NCBI RefSeq assembly: GCF_051014445.1
Contig: NW_027488385.1
Location: forward strand, 62,001 to 126,000
Source of the DNA: Colletes latitarsis
Lineage: Eukaryota > Arthropoda > Insecta > Hymenoptera > Colletidae
Length of the DNA: 64,000 bases
Direction: 5' to 3'
Part shown: positions 25,641 through 39,600 of the stretch, one piece after another
Layout: every line of letters begins with the position of its first letter
Numbering within the stretch: the first letter of the stretch is position 1
The notes under the pieces: model-generated
Seen by the model: only the letters and a program-made list of their open reading frames with translations
What the model was told of the DNA's origin: nothing
Database searches by the model: none
Program-made: the position numbers and the translations under genes

Positions 25641-27785
25641 AACAAGTATGTGAAGAATGCGAAAGTATGAGTCTGATGAGTGAAAATCCCCGACCTAACC
25701 TAGACCTAACATGCGTTATCCTCAAAAATATTGATCCAAACCTGGTTTAATGGACTGTTTCAGTGTGGTACCACACTACTACGTGATCCAAACCAGAAAA
25801 AACCCAGGATCTGTTCAACAAGTATGTCAAAAACGCGAAAGTATGAGCGCGATGAGGGCAAGTCCCTGACCTATCCCAGACCTAACTTGCGTTGTCCTCT
25901 AAGATATTGATGGAAACCAGGTTTAATTGACTGTTTCAGTGTTGCACTTCATTACAACGAGATGCAATCCAGAAAAAGCCCAGGATCTAGCCATCAAGTA
26001 TGAGAAATATGCGAAAGAATGAGCCTGATGAGAGCAAATCCCAGACCTAACCTAGACCTAACATGAATTATTCTCTAAAATATTGATCCAAACCAGGATT
26101 AATTGACTGTTTCAGTGTGGTCCTACATTACTACGTGATCCAAACCAGAAAAAACCCAGGATCCGTTCAACAAGTATGTGAAAAACGCGAAAGTATGAGC
26201 CTGATGAGGGCAAGTCCCTGACCTATCCCAGACCTAACTTGCGTTGTCCTCTAAGATATTGATGGAAACCAGGTTTAATTGACTGTTTCAGTGTTGCACT
26301 TCATTACTACGAGATGCAATCCAGAAAAAGCCCAGGATCTAGCCATCAAGTATGAGAAATATGCGAAAGAATGAGCCTGATGAGAGCAAATCCCAGACCT
26401 AACCTAGACCTAACATGAATTATTCTCTAAAATATTGATCCAAACCAGGATTAATTGACTGTTTCAGTGTGGTCCTACATTACTACGTGATCCAAACCAG
26501 AAAAAACCCAGGATCCGTTCAACAAGTATGTGAAGAATGCGAAAGTATGAGTCTGATGAGTGAAAGTCCAAGGCCTAACCTAGACCTAACATGCGTTATC
26601 CTCAATAATATTGATCGAAACCAGGTTTAATTGAGTGTTTCAGTGTTGTACTTCATTACTACGTGATGCAATCCAGAAAAAGCCCAGGAACTAGCCATCT
26701 AGTATGAGAAATATGCGAAAGTATGAGTCTGAAGAGGGCGAATCCCAGACCTATGCCAGACCTAACTTGCGTTATCCTCTAAAATATTGATCGAAACCAG
26801 GTTTAATTGACTGTTTCAGCGTGGTACCACATTACTACGTGATACAATCCAGAAGCAGCCCAGGATCTAGCCATGAAGTATGAGAAATATGCGAAAGTAT
26901 GAGCCTGATGAGGGCAAATCCTAGAGCTAACCCAGACCTAACATGCGTTATACTCTGAAATATTTATCAAGATCAGGTTTAATTGAATGTTTCAGTGTGG
27001 TACCACATTACTACGTGAACCAAACCAGAAAAAACCCAGGATCCGTTCAACAAGTATGTGAAGAATGCGAAAGTATGAGTCTGATGAGTGAAAATCCCAG
27101 GGCTAACCTAGACCTAACATGCGTTATCCTCTAAAAATATTGATCCAAACCAGGTTTAATTGACTGTTTCAGTGTGGTACCACATTACTACATGATCCAA
27201 TCCAGAAATAGCCCAGGATCCAGCCATGAAGTATGAGAAATATGCGAAAGTATGAGCCTGATGACGGCAAATCCCAGACCTAACCTAGACCTAACATGAA
27301 TTATTCTCTAAGATATTGATCAAAAACCAGGTTTAATTGACTGTTTCAGTGTGGTACCACATTACTACGTGATCCAAACCAGAAAAAACACAGGATCCGT
27401 TCAACAAGTATGTGAAGAATGCGAAGGTATGAGTCTGATGAGTGAAAATCCCCGACCTAACCTAGACCTAACATGCGTTATCCTCTAAAATGTTGATCCA
27501 AACCAGGTTTAATGGACTGTTTCAGTGTGGTACCACACTACTACGTGATCCAAACCAGAAAAAACCCAGGATCTCTTCAACAAGTATGTGAAAAACGCGA
27601 AAGTATGAGTCTGATGTGGGCAAATCCCAGACCTATCCCAGACCTATCTTGCGTTGTCCTCTAAGATATTGATGGTAACCAGGTTTAATTGACTGTTTCA
27701 GTGTTGTACTTCATTACTACGTGATGCAATCCAGAAAAAGCCCAGGATCTAGCCATCAAGTATGAGAAATATGCGAAAGAATGAG
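25641..27785 (+). repeat. Further partial HOR copy (17-mer offset plus dimer gain)
   Basis: At about 25.64 kb the array jumps back to the HOR start phase: ccccgacc at 25688 matches 22693 (2995 bp, 17 monomers), and tatactctg at 26943 matches 23596 (3347 bp, 19 monomers). The extra two monomers are the tandem dimer at 25851-26554. The copy ends near 27785, where a gaatgagcctgacgagggc unit joins to the later phase otherwise seen at 22146. Confidence 0.78.
25851..26554 (+). repeat. Tandem dimer duplication (352 bp x 2)
   Basis: The block starting gatgagggcaagtccctgac occurs at 25851 and 26203, and includes the private mark accaggattaattgac in both copies. The copies are nearly identical, with tacaacgag against tactacgag as one difference. 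This indicates a recent local duplication of a class 3/class 1 pair. Confidence 0.85.
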
Positions 27786-30780
27786 CCTGACGAGGGCAAA
27801 TCCTAGACCTAACCCAGACCTAACATGCGTTATCCTCTAAAATATTTATCAAGACCAGGTTTAATTGATTGCTTCCGTGTGGTCCCACATTACTACGTGA
27901 TCCAAACCAGCAAAAACCCAGGATCCGTTCAACAAGTATGAGAAGAATGCGAAAGTATGAGACTGATGAGTGAAAATCCCAGGCCTAACCTAGACCTAAC
28001 ATGCGTTATCCTCAAAAATATTGATCGAAACCTGGTTTAATCGACTGTTTCAGTGTGGTAACACATTACTATGCGATCCAAACCAGAAAAAACCCAGGAT
28101 CTCTTCAACATGTATGTGAAAAACGCGAAAGTATGAGTCTGATGAGGTCAAATCCCAGACCTATCCCAGACTTATGTTGCGTTATCCACTAAAATACTGA
28201 TCGAAACCAGGTTCAATCGACTGTTTCAGTGTGGTACCACATTACTACGTGATCCAAACCAGAAAAAACCCAGGATCCGTTCAACAAGTATGTGAAGAAT
28301 GCGAAAGTATGAGCCTGATGAGTGAAAATCCCAGGCCTAACCTAGACCTAACATGCGTTATCCTCAAAAATATTGATCGAAACCTGGTTTAATCGACTGT
28401 TTCAGTGTGGTACCACATTACTATGTGATCCAAACCAGAAAATAACCCAGGATCTGTTCAACGAGTATGTGAAGTGTGCGAAAGTATGAGCCTGATGAGT
28501 GAAAATCCCAGGCCTAACCTAGACCTAACATGCGTTATCCTCTAAAATATTGATCCAAACCAGGTTTAATGGACTGTTTCAGTGTGGTACCACACTACTA
28601 CGTGATCCAAACCAGAAAAAACCCAGGATCTCTTCAACAAGTATGTGAAAAACGCGAAAGTATGAGTCTGATGAGGTCAAATCCCAGACCTATCCCAGAC
28701 TTATGTTGCGTTATCCTCTAAAATGCTGATCGAAACCAGGTTCAATCGACTGTTTCAGTGTGGTACCACATTACTACGTGATCCAAACCAGAAAAAACCC
28801 AGGATCCGTTCAACAAGTATGTGAAGAATGCGAAAGTATGAGTCTGATGAGTGAAAATCCCAGACCTAACCTAGACCTAACATGCGTTATCCTCTAAAAT
28901 ATTGATCCAAACCAGGTTTAATGGACTGTTTCAGTGTGGCACCACACTACTACGTGATCCAAACCAGAAAAAACCCAGGATCTCTTCAACAAGTATGTGA
29001 AAAACGCGAAAGTATGAGCCTGATGTGGGCAAATCCCAGACCTATCCCAGACCTAACCTGCGTTGTCGTCTAAGATATTGATCCAAACCAGGTTTAATGG
29101 ACTGTTTCAGTGTGGTACCACACTACTACGTGATCCAAACCAGAAAAAACCCAGGATCTCTTCAACAAGTATGTGAAAAACGCGAAAGTATGAGTCTGAT
29201 GAGGTCAAATCCCAGACCTATCCCAGACTTATGTTGCGTTATCCTCTAAAATGCTGATCGAAACCAGGTTCAATCGACTGTTTCAGTGTGGTACCACATT
29301 ACTACGTGATCCAAACCAGAAAAAACCCAGGATCCGTTCAACAAGTATGTGAAGAATGCGAAAGTATGAGTCTGATGAGTGAAAATCCCAGACCTAACCT
29401 AGACCTAACATGCGTTATCCTCTAAAATATTGATCCAAACCAGGTTTAATGGACTGTTTCAGTGTGGCACCACACTACTACGTGATCCAAACCAGAAAAA
29501 ACCCAGGATCTCTTCAACAAGTATGTGAAAAACGCGAAAGTATGAGCCTGATGTGGGCAAATCCCAGACCTATCCCAGACCTAACCTGCGTTGTCGTCTA
29601 AGATATTGATGGAAACCAGGTTTAATTGACTGTTTCAGTGTTGTACTTCATTACTACGTTATGCAATCCAGAAAAAGCCCAGGATCTAGCCATCAAGTAT
29701 GAGAAATATGCGAAAGAATGAGTCTGATGAGTGAAAATCCCAGGCCTAACCTAGACCTAACATGCGTAATCCTCAAAAATATTGATCGAAACCTGGTTTA
29801 ATCGACTGTTTCAGTGTGGTACCACATTACTATGCGATCCAAACCAGAAAATAACCCAGGATCTGTTCAACGAGTATGTGAAAAACGCGAATGTATGAGC
29901 CTGATGTGGGCAAATCCCAGACCTATCCCAGACCTAACTTGCGTTGTCCTCTAAGATATTGATGGAATCCAGGTTTAATTGACTGTTTCAGTGTTGTACT
30001 TCATTACTACGTTATGCAATCCAGAAAAAGCCCAGGATCTAGCCATCAAGTATGAGAAATATGCGAAAGAATGAGCCTGATGAGAGCAAATCCCAGACCT
30101 AACCTAGACCTAACATGAATTATTCTCTAAAATATTGATCAAAACCAGGTTTAATTGACTGTTTCAGTGTGGTACCACATTACTACGCGATCCAAACCAG
30201 AAAAAACCCAGGATCCGTTCAACAAGTATGAGAACAATACGAAATTATGAGTCTGATGAGTGAAAATCCCAGGCCTAACCTAGACCTAACATGCGTTATC
30301 CTCAAAAATATTGATCGAAACCTTGTTTAATCGACTGTTTCAGTGTGGTAGCACATTACTATGTGATCCAAACCAGAAAATAACCCAGGATCTGTTCAAC
30401 GAGTATGTGAAGTGTGCGAAAGTATGAGTCTGATGAGGGCAAATCCCAGACCAATCCCAGACCTAACATGCGTTATCCTCTAAAATATTTATCAAGACCT
30501 GGTTTAATTGATTGTTTCAGTGTGGTCCCACATTACTACGTGATCCAAACCAGAAAAAACCCAGGATCCGTTCAACAAGTATGTGAAGAATGCGAAAGTA
30601 TGAGTCTGATGACTGAAAATCCCAGACCTAACCTAGACCTAACATGCGTTATCATCTAAAATATTGATCGAAACCAGGTTTAATTGACTGTTTCAGCGTG
30701 GTACCACATTACTACGTGATACAATCCAGAAACAGCCCAGGATCTAGCCATGAAGTATGAGAAATATGCGAAAGTATGAG
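27786..30780 (+). repeat. 2995 bp duplicated block, copy 1
   Basis: From the cctgacgagggc unit (gagg anchor 27791) this aligns to the block starting at 30781 (offset 2995). Compared with copy 2 it has a tandem trimer (28551-29606) and lacks two monomers near 28480-28500, where a gtgtgcg unit passes directly into a gagtgaaaatcc tail. The arithmetic closes: 2995 - 528 + 352 = 2819, the length of copy 2. Confidence 0.82.
28551..29606 (+). repeat. Tandem trimer duplication (528 bp x 2)
   Basis: The three-monomer block starts tgatccaaaccagg, passes through a taaaatgctgatcg unit and a gtggcaccac unit, and ends at gttgtcgtctaag. It occurs at 28551 and 29079. A single copy is present in the sister block near 31898, so the trimer was duplicated after, or lost from one copy since, the larger duplication. 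The spots compared look identical. Confidence 0.85.
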
Positions 30781-33600
30781 CCTGACGAGGGCAAATCCTA
30801 GACCTAACCCAGACCTAACATGCGTTATCCTCTAAAATATTTATCAAGACCAGGTTTAATTGATTGCTTCCGTGTGGTCCCACATTACTACGTGATCCAA
30901 ACCAGCAAAAACCCAGGATCCGTTCAACAAGTATGAGAAGAATGCGAAAGTATGAGACTGATGAGTGAAAATCCCAGGCCTAACCTAGACCTAACATGCG
31001 TTATCCTCAAAAATATTGATCGAAACCTGGTTTAATCGACTGTTTCAGTGTGGTAACACATTACTATGCGATCCAAACCAGAAAAAACCCAGGATCTCTT
31101 CAACATGTATGTGAAAAACGCGAAAGTATGAGTCTGATGAGGTCAAATCCCAGACCTATCCCAGACTTATGTTGCGTTATCCTCTAAAATACTGATCGAA
31201 ACCAGGTTCAATCGACTGTTTCAGTGTGGTACCACATTACTACGTGATCCAAACCAGAAAAAACCCAGGATCCGTTCAACAAGTATGTGAAGAATGCGAA
31301 AGTATGAGCCTGATGAGTGAAAATCCCAGGCCTAACCTAGACCTAACATGCGTTATCCTCAAAAATATTGATCGAAACCTGGTTTAATCGACTGTTTCAG
31401 TGTGGTACCACATTACTATGTGATCCAAACCAGAAAATAACCCAGGATCTGTTCAACGAGTATGTGAAGTGTGCGAAAGTATGAGTCTGATGAGGTCAAA
31501 TCCCAGACCAATCCCAGACTTAACTTGCGTTATCCTCTAAAATATTGATCGAAACCAGGTTTCATCGACTGTTTCAGTGTGGTACCACATTACTACGTGA
31601 TCCAAACCAGAAAAAACCCAGGATCTGTTCAATGAGTATGTGAAGTGTGCGAAAGTATGAGTCTGATGAGGGCAAATCCCAGAACTATCCCAGACCTAAC
31701 ATGCGTTATCCTCTAAAATGTTTATCAAGACCAGGTTTAATTGATTGTTTCAGTGTGGACCCACATTACTACGTGATCCAAACTAGAAAAAACCCAGGAT
31801 TCGTTCAACAAGTATGTGAAGAATGCGAAAGTATGAGTCTGATGAGTGAAAATCCCAGACCTATCCTAGACCTAACATGCGTTATCCTCTAAAATATTGA
31901 TCCAAACCAGGTTTAATGGACTGTTTCAGTGTGGTACCACACTACTACGTGATCCAAACCAGAAAAAACCCAGGATCTCTTCAACAAGTATGTGAAAAAC
32001 GCGAAAGTATGAGTCTGATGAGGTCAAATCCCAGACCTATCCCAGACTTATGTTGCGTTATCCTCTAAAATGCTGATCGAAACCAGGTTCAATCGACTGT
32101 TTCAGTGTGGTACCACATTACTACGTGATCCAAACCAGAAAAAACCCAGGATCCGTTCAACAAGTATGTGAAGAATGCGAAAGTATGAGTCTGATGAGTG
32201 AAAATCCCAGACCTAACCTAGACCTAACATGCGTTATCCTCTAAAATATTGATCCAAACCAGGTTTAATGGACTGTTTCAGTGTGGTACCACACTACTAC
32301 GTGATCCAAACCAGAAAAAACCCAGGATCTCTTCAACAAGTATGTGAAAAACGCGAAAGTATGAGCCTGATGTGGGCAAATCCCAGACCTATCCCAGACC
32401 TAACCTGCGTTGTCGTCTAAGATATTGATGGAAACCAGGTTTAATTGACTGTTTCAGTGTTGTACTTCATTACTACGTTATGCAATCCAGAAAAAGCCCA
32501 GGATCTAGCCATCAAGTATGAGAAATATGCGAAAGAATGAGTCTGATGAGTGAAAATCCCAGGCCTAACCTAGACCTAACATGCGTAATCCTCAAAAATA
32601 TTGATCGAAACCTGGTTTAATCGACTGTTTCAGTGTGGTACCACATTACTATGCGATCCAAACCAGAAAATAACCCAGGATCTGTTCAACGAGTATGTGA
32701 AAAACGCGAATGTATGAGCCTGATGTGGGCAAATCCCAGACCTATCCCAGACCTAACTTGCGTTGTCCTCTAAGATATTGATGGAATCCAGGTTTAATTG
32801 ACTGTTTCAGTGTTGTACTTCATTACTACGTTATGCAATCCAGAAAAAGCCCAGGATCTAGCCATCAAGTATGAGAAATATGCGAAAGAATGAGCCTGAT
32901 GAGAGCAAATCCCAGACCTAACCTAGACCTAACATGAATTATTCTCTAAAATATTGATCAAAACCAGGTTTAATTGTCTGTTTCAGTGTGGTACCACATT
33001 ACTACGCGATCCAAACCAGAAAAAACCCAGGATCCGTTCAACAAGTATGAGAACAATACGAAATTATGAGTCTGATGAGTGAAAATCCCAGGCCTAACCT
33101 AGACCTAACATGCGTTATCCTCAAAAATATTGATCGAAACCTGGTTTAATCGACTGCTTCAGTGTGGTACCACATTACTATGTGATCCAAACCAGAAAAT
33201 AACCCAGGATCTGTTCAACGAGTATGTGAAGTGTGCGAAAGTATGAGTCTGATGAGGGCAAATCCCAGACCTATCCCAGACCTAACATGCGTTATCCTCT
33301 AAAATATTTATCAAGACCTGGTTTAATTGATTGTTTCAGTGTGGTCCCACATTACTACGTGATCCAAACCAGAAAAAACCCAGGATCCGTTCAACAAGTA
33401 TGTGAAGAATGCGAAAGTATGAGTCTGATGACTGAAAATCCCAGACCTAACCTAGACCTAACATGCGTTATCATCTAAAATATTGATCGAAACCAGGTTT
33501 AATTGACTGTTTCAGCGTGGTACCACATTACTACGTGATACAATCCAGAAACAGCCCAGGATCTAGCCATGAAGTATGAGAAATATGCGAAAGTATGAGC
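30781..33600 (+). repeat. 2.82 kb duplicated block, copy 2 (16-mer)
   Basis: This matches 27786-30780 in order, with private variants such as aacaatacgaaattatg at about 30230 and 33050, and gatgactgaaaatc at about 30610 and 33430. The last part repeats at 2819 bp (30414 and 33233). This copy holds a diverged marker monomer at 31706 (taaaatgtttatc, gtggacccac). Confidence 0.82.
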
Positions 33601-36600
33601 CTGATGAGGGCAAATCCTAGACCTAACCCAGACCTAACATGCGTTATACTCTGAAATATTTATCAAGATCAGGTTTAATTGAATGTTTCAGTGTGGTACC
33701 ACATTACTACGTGAACCAAACCAGAAAAAACCCAGGATCCGTTCAACAAGTATGTGAAGAATGCGAAAGTATGAGTCTGATGAGTGAAAATCCCAGGGCT
33801 AACCTAGACCTAAAATGCGTTATCCTCTAAAAATATTGATCCAAACCAGGTTTAATGGACTGTTTCAGTGTGGTACCACACTACTACGTGATCCAAACCA
33901 GAAAAAACCCAGGATCTCTTCAACAAGTATGTGAAAAACGCGAAAGTATGAGCCTGATGTGGGCAAATCCCAGACCTATCCCAGACCTAACCTGCGTTGT
34001 CGTCTAAGATATTGATGGAAACCAGGTTTAATTGACTGTTTCAGTGTTGTACTTCATTACTACGTGATGCAATCCAGAAAAAGCCCAGGATCTAGCCATC
34101 AAGTATGAGAAATATGCGGAAGAATGAGCCTGATGGGAGCAAATCCCAGTCCTAACCTAGACCTAACATGAATTATTCTCTAATATATTGATCGAAACCA
34201 GGTTTAATTGACTGTTTCCGTGTGGTCCCACATTACTACGAGATCCAAACCAGAAAAAACCCAGGATCCGTTCAACAAGTATGTGAAGAATGCGAAAGTA
34301 AGAGTCTGATGAGTGAAAATCCCAGGCCTAACCTAGACCTAACATGCGTTATCCTCAAAAATATTGATCGAAACCAGGTTTAATCGACTGTTTCAGTGTG
34401 GTACCAGAGTACTACGTGACCCAATCCAGAAAAAAACCCAGGATCTGTTCAACAAGTATGTGAAAAACGCGAAAGTATGAGCCTGATGAGGGAAAATCCC
34501 AGACCTATCCCAGACCTAACTTGCGTTATCCTCTAAAATATTGATCGAAACCAGGTTTAATTGACTGTTTCTGTGTGGTACCACATTTCTACGTGATACA
34601 ATCCAGAAATAGCCCAGGATCTAGCCATGAAGTATGACAAATATGCGAAAGTATGAGCCTGACGAGGGCAAATCCTAGACCTAACCCAGACCTAACATGC
34701 GTTATCCTCTAAAATATTCATCAAGACCAGGTTTAATTGATTGTTTCTGTGTGGTCCCACATTACTACGTGATCCAAACCAGCAAAAACCCAGGATCCGT
34801 TCAACAAGTATGAGAAGAATGCGAAAGTATGAGTCTGATGAGTGAAAATCCCAGGCCAAACCTAGACCTAACATGCGTTATCCTCAAAAATATTGATCGA
34901 AACCTGGTTTAATCGACTGTTTCAGTGTGGTACCACATTACTATGCGATCCAAACCAGAAAATAACCCAGGATCTGTTCAACGAGTATGTGTAAAACGCG
35001 AAAGTATGAGCCTGATGAGGGAAAATCCCAGACCTATCCCAGACCTAACTTGCGTTATCCTCTAAAATATTGATCGAAACCAGGTTTAATTGACTGTTTC
35101 TGTGTGGTACCACATTTCTACGTGATGCAATCCAGAAAAAGCCCAGGATCTAGCCATCAAGTATGAGAAATATGCGGAAGAATGAGCCTGATGGGAGCAA
35201 ATCCCAGTCCTAACCTAGACCTAACATGAATTATTCTCTAATATATTGATCGAAACCAGGTTTAATTGACTGTTTCCGTGTGGTCCCACATTACTACGTG
35301 ATCCAAACCAGAAAAAACCCAGGATCCGTTCAACAAGTATGAGAAGAATACGAAAGTATGAGTCTGATGAGTGAAAATCCCAGGCCTAACCTAGACCTAA
35401 CATGCGTTATCCTCAAAAATATTGATCGAAACCAGGTTTAATCGACTGTTTCAGTGTGGTGCCACACTACTACGTGACCCAATCCAGAAAAAAACCAAGG
35501 ATCTGTTCAACAAGTATGTGAAAAACGCGAAAGTATGAGCCTGATGAGGGAAAATCCCAGACCTATCCCAGACCTAACTTGCGTTATCCTCTAAAATATT
35601 GATCGAGACCAGGTTTAATTGACTGTTTCTGTGTGGTACCACATTACTACGTGATACAATCCAGAAATAGCCCAGGATCTAGCCATGAAGTATGAGAAAT
35701 ATGCGAAAGTATGAGCCTGACGAGGGCAAATCCTAGACCTAACCCAGACCTAACATGCGTTATCCTCTAAAATATTTATCAAGACCAGGTTTAATTGATT
35801 GTTTCTGTGTGGTCCCACATTACTACGTGATCCAAACCAGCAAAAACCCAGGATCCGTTCAACAAGTATGAGAAGAATGCGAAAGTATGAGTCTGATGAG
35901 TGAAAATCCCAGGCCTAACCTAGACCTAACATGCGTTATCCTCAAAAATATTGATCGAAACCTGGTTTAATCGACTGTTTCAGTGTGGTACCACATTACT
36001 ATGCGATCCAAACCAGAAAATAACCCAGGATCTGTTCAACGAGTATGTGAAAAACGCGAAAGTATGAGCCTGATGTGGGCAAATCCCAGACCTATCCCAG
36101 ACCTAACTTGCGTTGTCCTCTAAGATATTGATGGAATCCAGGTTTAATTGACTGTTTCAGTGTTGTACTTCATTACTACGTTATGCAATCCACAAAAACC
36201 CAGGATCTATCCATCAAGTATGAGAAATATGCGAAAGAATGAGCCTGATGAGAGCAAATCCCAGACCTAACCTAGACCTAACATGCGTTATCCTCTAAAA
36301 TATTTATCAAGACCAGGTATAATTGACTGTTTCAGTGTGGTACCACATTACTACGTAATCCAAACCAGAAAAAGCCCAGGATCAGTTCAACAAGTATGTG
36401 AAAAACGCGAAAGTATGAGTCTGATGAGGGCGAATCCCAGACCTATGGCAGACCTAACTTGCGTTATCCTCTAAAATATTGATCGAAACCAGGTTTAATT
36501 GACTGTTTCAGCGTGGTACCACATTACTACGTAATACAATCCAGAAACAGCCCAGGATCTAGCCATCAAGTATGAGTAATATGCGAAAGAATGAGCCTGA

Positions 36601-39600
36601 TGTGGAGCAAATCCCAGACCTAACCTAGACCTAACATGAATTATTCTCTAAAATATTGATCGAGACCAGGTTTAATCGACTGTTTCAGTGTGGTACCACA
36701 TTACTACGTGATCCAAACCAGTAAAAACCCAGGATCAGTTCAACAAGTATGTTAAGAATGCGAAAGTATGAGTCTGATGAGTGAAAATCCCAGACCTAAC
36801 CTAGACCTAACATGCGTTATCCTCTAAAATGTTGATCCAAACCAGGTTTAATGGACTGTTTCAGTGTGGTACCACACTACTACGTGATCCAAACCAGAAA
36901 AAACCCAGGATCTCTTCAACAAGTATGTGAAAAACGCGAAAGTATGAGCCTGATGTGGGCAAATCCCAGACCTATCCCAGACCTAACTTGCGTTGTCCTC
37001 TAAGATATTGATGGAAACCAGGTTTAATTGACTGTTTCAGTGTTGTACTTCACTACTACGTGATGCAATCCAGAAAAAGCCCAGGATCTAGCCATCATGT
37101 ATGAGAAATATGCGAAAGAATGAGCCTGATGAGAGCAAATCCCAGACCTAACCTAGACCTAACATGAATTATTCTCTAAAATATTGATCAAAACCTGGTT
37201 TAATTGACTGTTTCAGTGTGGTACCACGTTACTACGTGATCCAAACCAGAAAAACCCCAGGATCCGTTCAACAAGTATGAGAAGAATACAAAAATATGAG
37301 TCTGATGAGTGAAAATCCCAGGCCTAACCTAGACCTAACATGCGTTATCCTCAAAAATATTGATCGAAACCTGGTTTAATCGACTGTTTCAGTGTGGTAC
37401 CACATTGCTATGCGATCCAAACCAGAAAATAACCCAGGATCTGTTCAACGAGTATGTGAAAAACGCGAAAGTATGAGCCTGATGTGGGCAAATCCCAGAC
37501 CTATCCCAGACCTAACTTGCGTTGTCCTCTAAGATATTGATGGAATCCAGGTTTAATTGACTGTTCAGTGTTGTACTTCATTACTACGTTATGCAATCCA
37601 GAAAAAGCCCAAGATCTAGCCATCAAGTATGAGAAATATGCGAAAGAATGAGCCTGATGAGAGCAAATCCCAGACCTAACCTAGACCTAACATGAATTAA
37701 TCTCTAATATATTGATCGAAACCAGGTTTAATTGACTGTTTCCGTGTGGTCCCACATTACTACGTGATCCAAACCAGAAAAAACCCAGGATCCGTTCAAC
37801 AAGTATGTGAAGAATGCGAAAGTAAGGGTCAGATGAGTGAAAATCCCAGGCCTAACCTAGACCTAACATGCGTTATCCTCAAAAATATTGATCGAAACCA
37901 GGTTTAATCGACTGTTTCAGTGTGGTACCACACTACTACGTGACCCAATCCAGAAAAAAACCCAGGATCTGTTCAACAAGTATGTGAAAAACGCGAAAGT
38001 ATGAGCCTGATGAGGGAAAAACCCAGACCTATCCCAGACCTAACTTGCGTTATCCTCTAAAATATTGATGGAAACCAGGTTTAATTGACTGTTTCTGTGT
38101 GGTACCACATTACTACGTGATACAATCCAGAAATAGCCCAGGATCTAGCCATGAAGTATGAGAAATATGCGAAAGTATGAGCCTGACGAGGGCAAATCCT
38201 AGACCTAACCCAGACCTAACATGCGTTATCCTCTAAAATATTTATCAAGACCAGGTTTAATTGATTGTTTCTGTGTGGTCCCACATTACTACGTGATCCA
38301 AACCAGCAAAAACCCAGGATCCGTTCAACAAGTATGAGAAGAATGCGAAAGTATGAGTCTGATGAGTGAAAATCCCAGGCCTAACCTAGACCTAACATGC
38401 GTTATCCTCAAAAATATTGATCGAAACCTGGTTTAATCGACTGTTTCAGTGTGGTACCACATTACTATGCGATCCAAACCAGAAAATAACCCAGGATCTG
38501 TTCAACGAGTATGTGAAAATCGCGAAAGTATGAGCCTGATGTGGGCAAATCCCAGACCTATCCCAGACCTAACTTGCGTTGTCCTCTAAGATATTGATGG
38601 AATCCAGGTTTAATTGACTGTTTCAGTGTTGTACTTCATTACTACGTTATGCAATCCAGAAAAAGCCCAGGATCTAGCCATCAAGTATGAGAAATATGCG
38701 AAAGAAAGAGCCTGATGAGAGCAAATCCCTGACCTAACCTAGACCTAACATGAATTATTCTCTAAAATATTGATCAAAACCAGGTTTAATTGACTGTTTC
38801 AGTGTGGTCCCACATTACTACGTGATCCAAACCAGAAAATAACCCAGGATCTGTTCGACGAGTATGTGAAGTGTGCGAAAGTATGAGTCTGATGAGGGCA
38901 AATCCCAGACCTATCCCAGACCTAACATGCGTTATCCTCTAAAATATTTATCAAGACCAGGTTTAATTGATTGTTTCAGTGTGGTCCCACATTACTACGT
39001 GATCCAAACCAGAGAAAACCCAGGATCCGTTCAACAAGTATGTGAAGAATGCGAAAGTATGAGTCTGATGAGTGAAAATCCCAGACCTAACCTAGACCTA
39101 ACATGCGTTATCCTCTAAAATATTTATCAAGACCAGGTTTAATTGACTGTCTCAGTGTGGTACCACATTACTACGTGATCCAAACCAGAAAAAGCCCAGG
39201 ATCAGTTCAACAAGTATGTGAAAAACGCGAAAGTATGAGTCTGATGAGGGCGCATCCCAGACCTATGCCAGACCTAACTTGCGTTATCCTCTAAAATATT
39301 GATCGAAACCAGGTTTAATTGACTGTTTCAGCGTGGTACCACATTACTACGTGATACAATCCAGAAACAGCCCAGGATCTAGCCATGAAGTATGAGAAAT
39401 ATGCGAAAGAGTGAGCCTGATGAGAGCAAATCCCGGACCTATCCCAGACCTAACTTGCGTTGTCCTCTAAGATATTGATGGAAACCAGGTTTAATTGACT
39501 GTTTCAGTGTTGTACTTCATTACCACGTGATGCAATCCAGAAAAAGCCCAGGATCTAGCCATCAAGTATGAGAAATATGCGAAAGAGTGAGCCTGATGAG

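Noticed and set aside
34692..34874. Minus-strand ORFs here and at 57637-57840
   Set aside because: They are chance open frames on the reverse strand of the same monomers, with no independent support.
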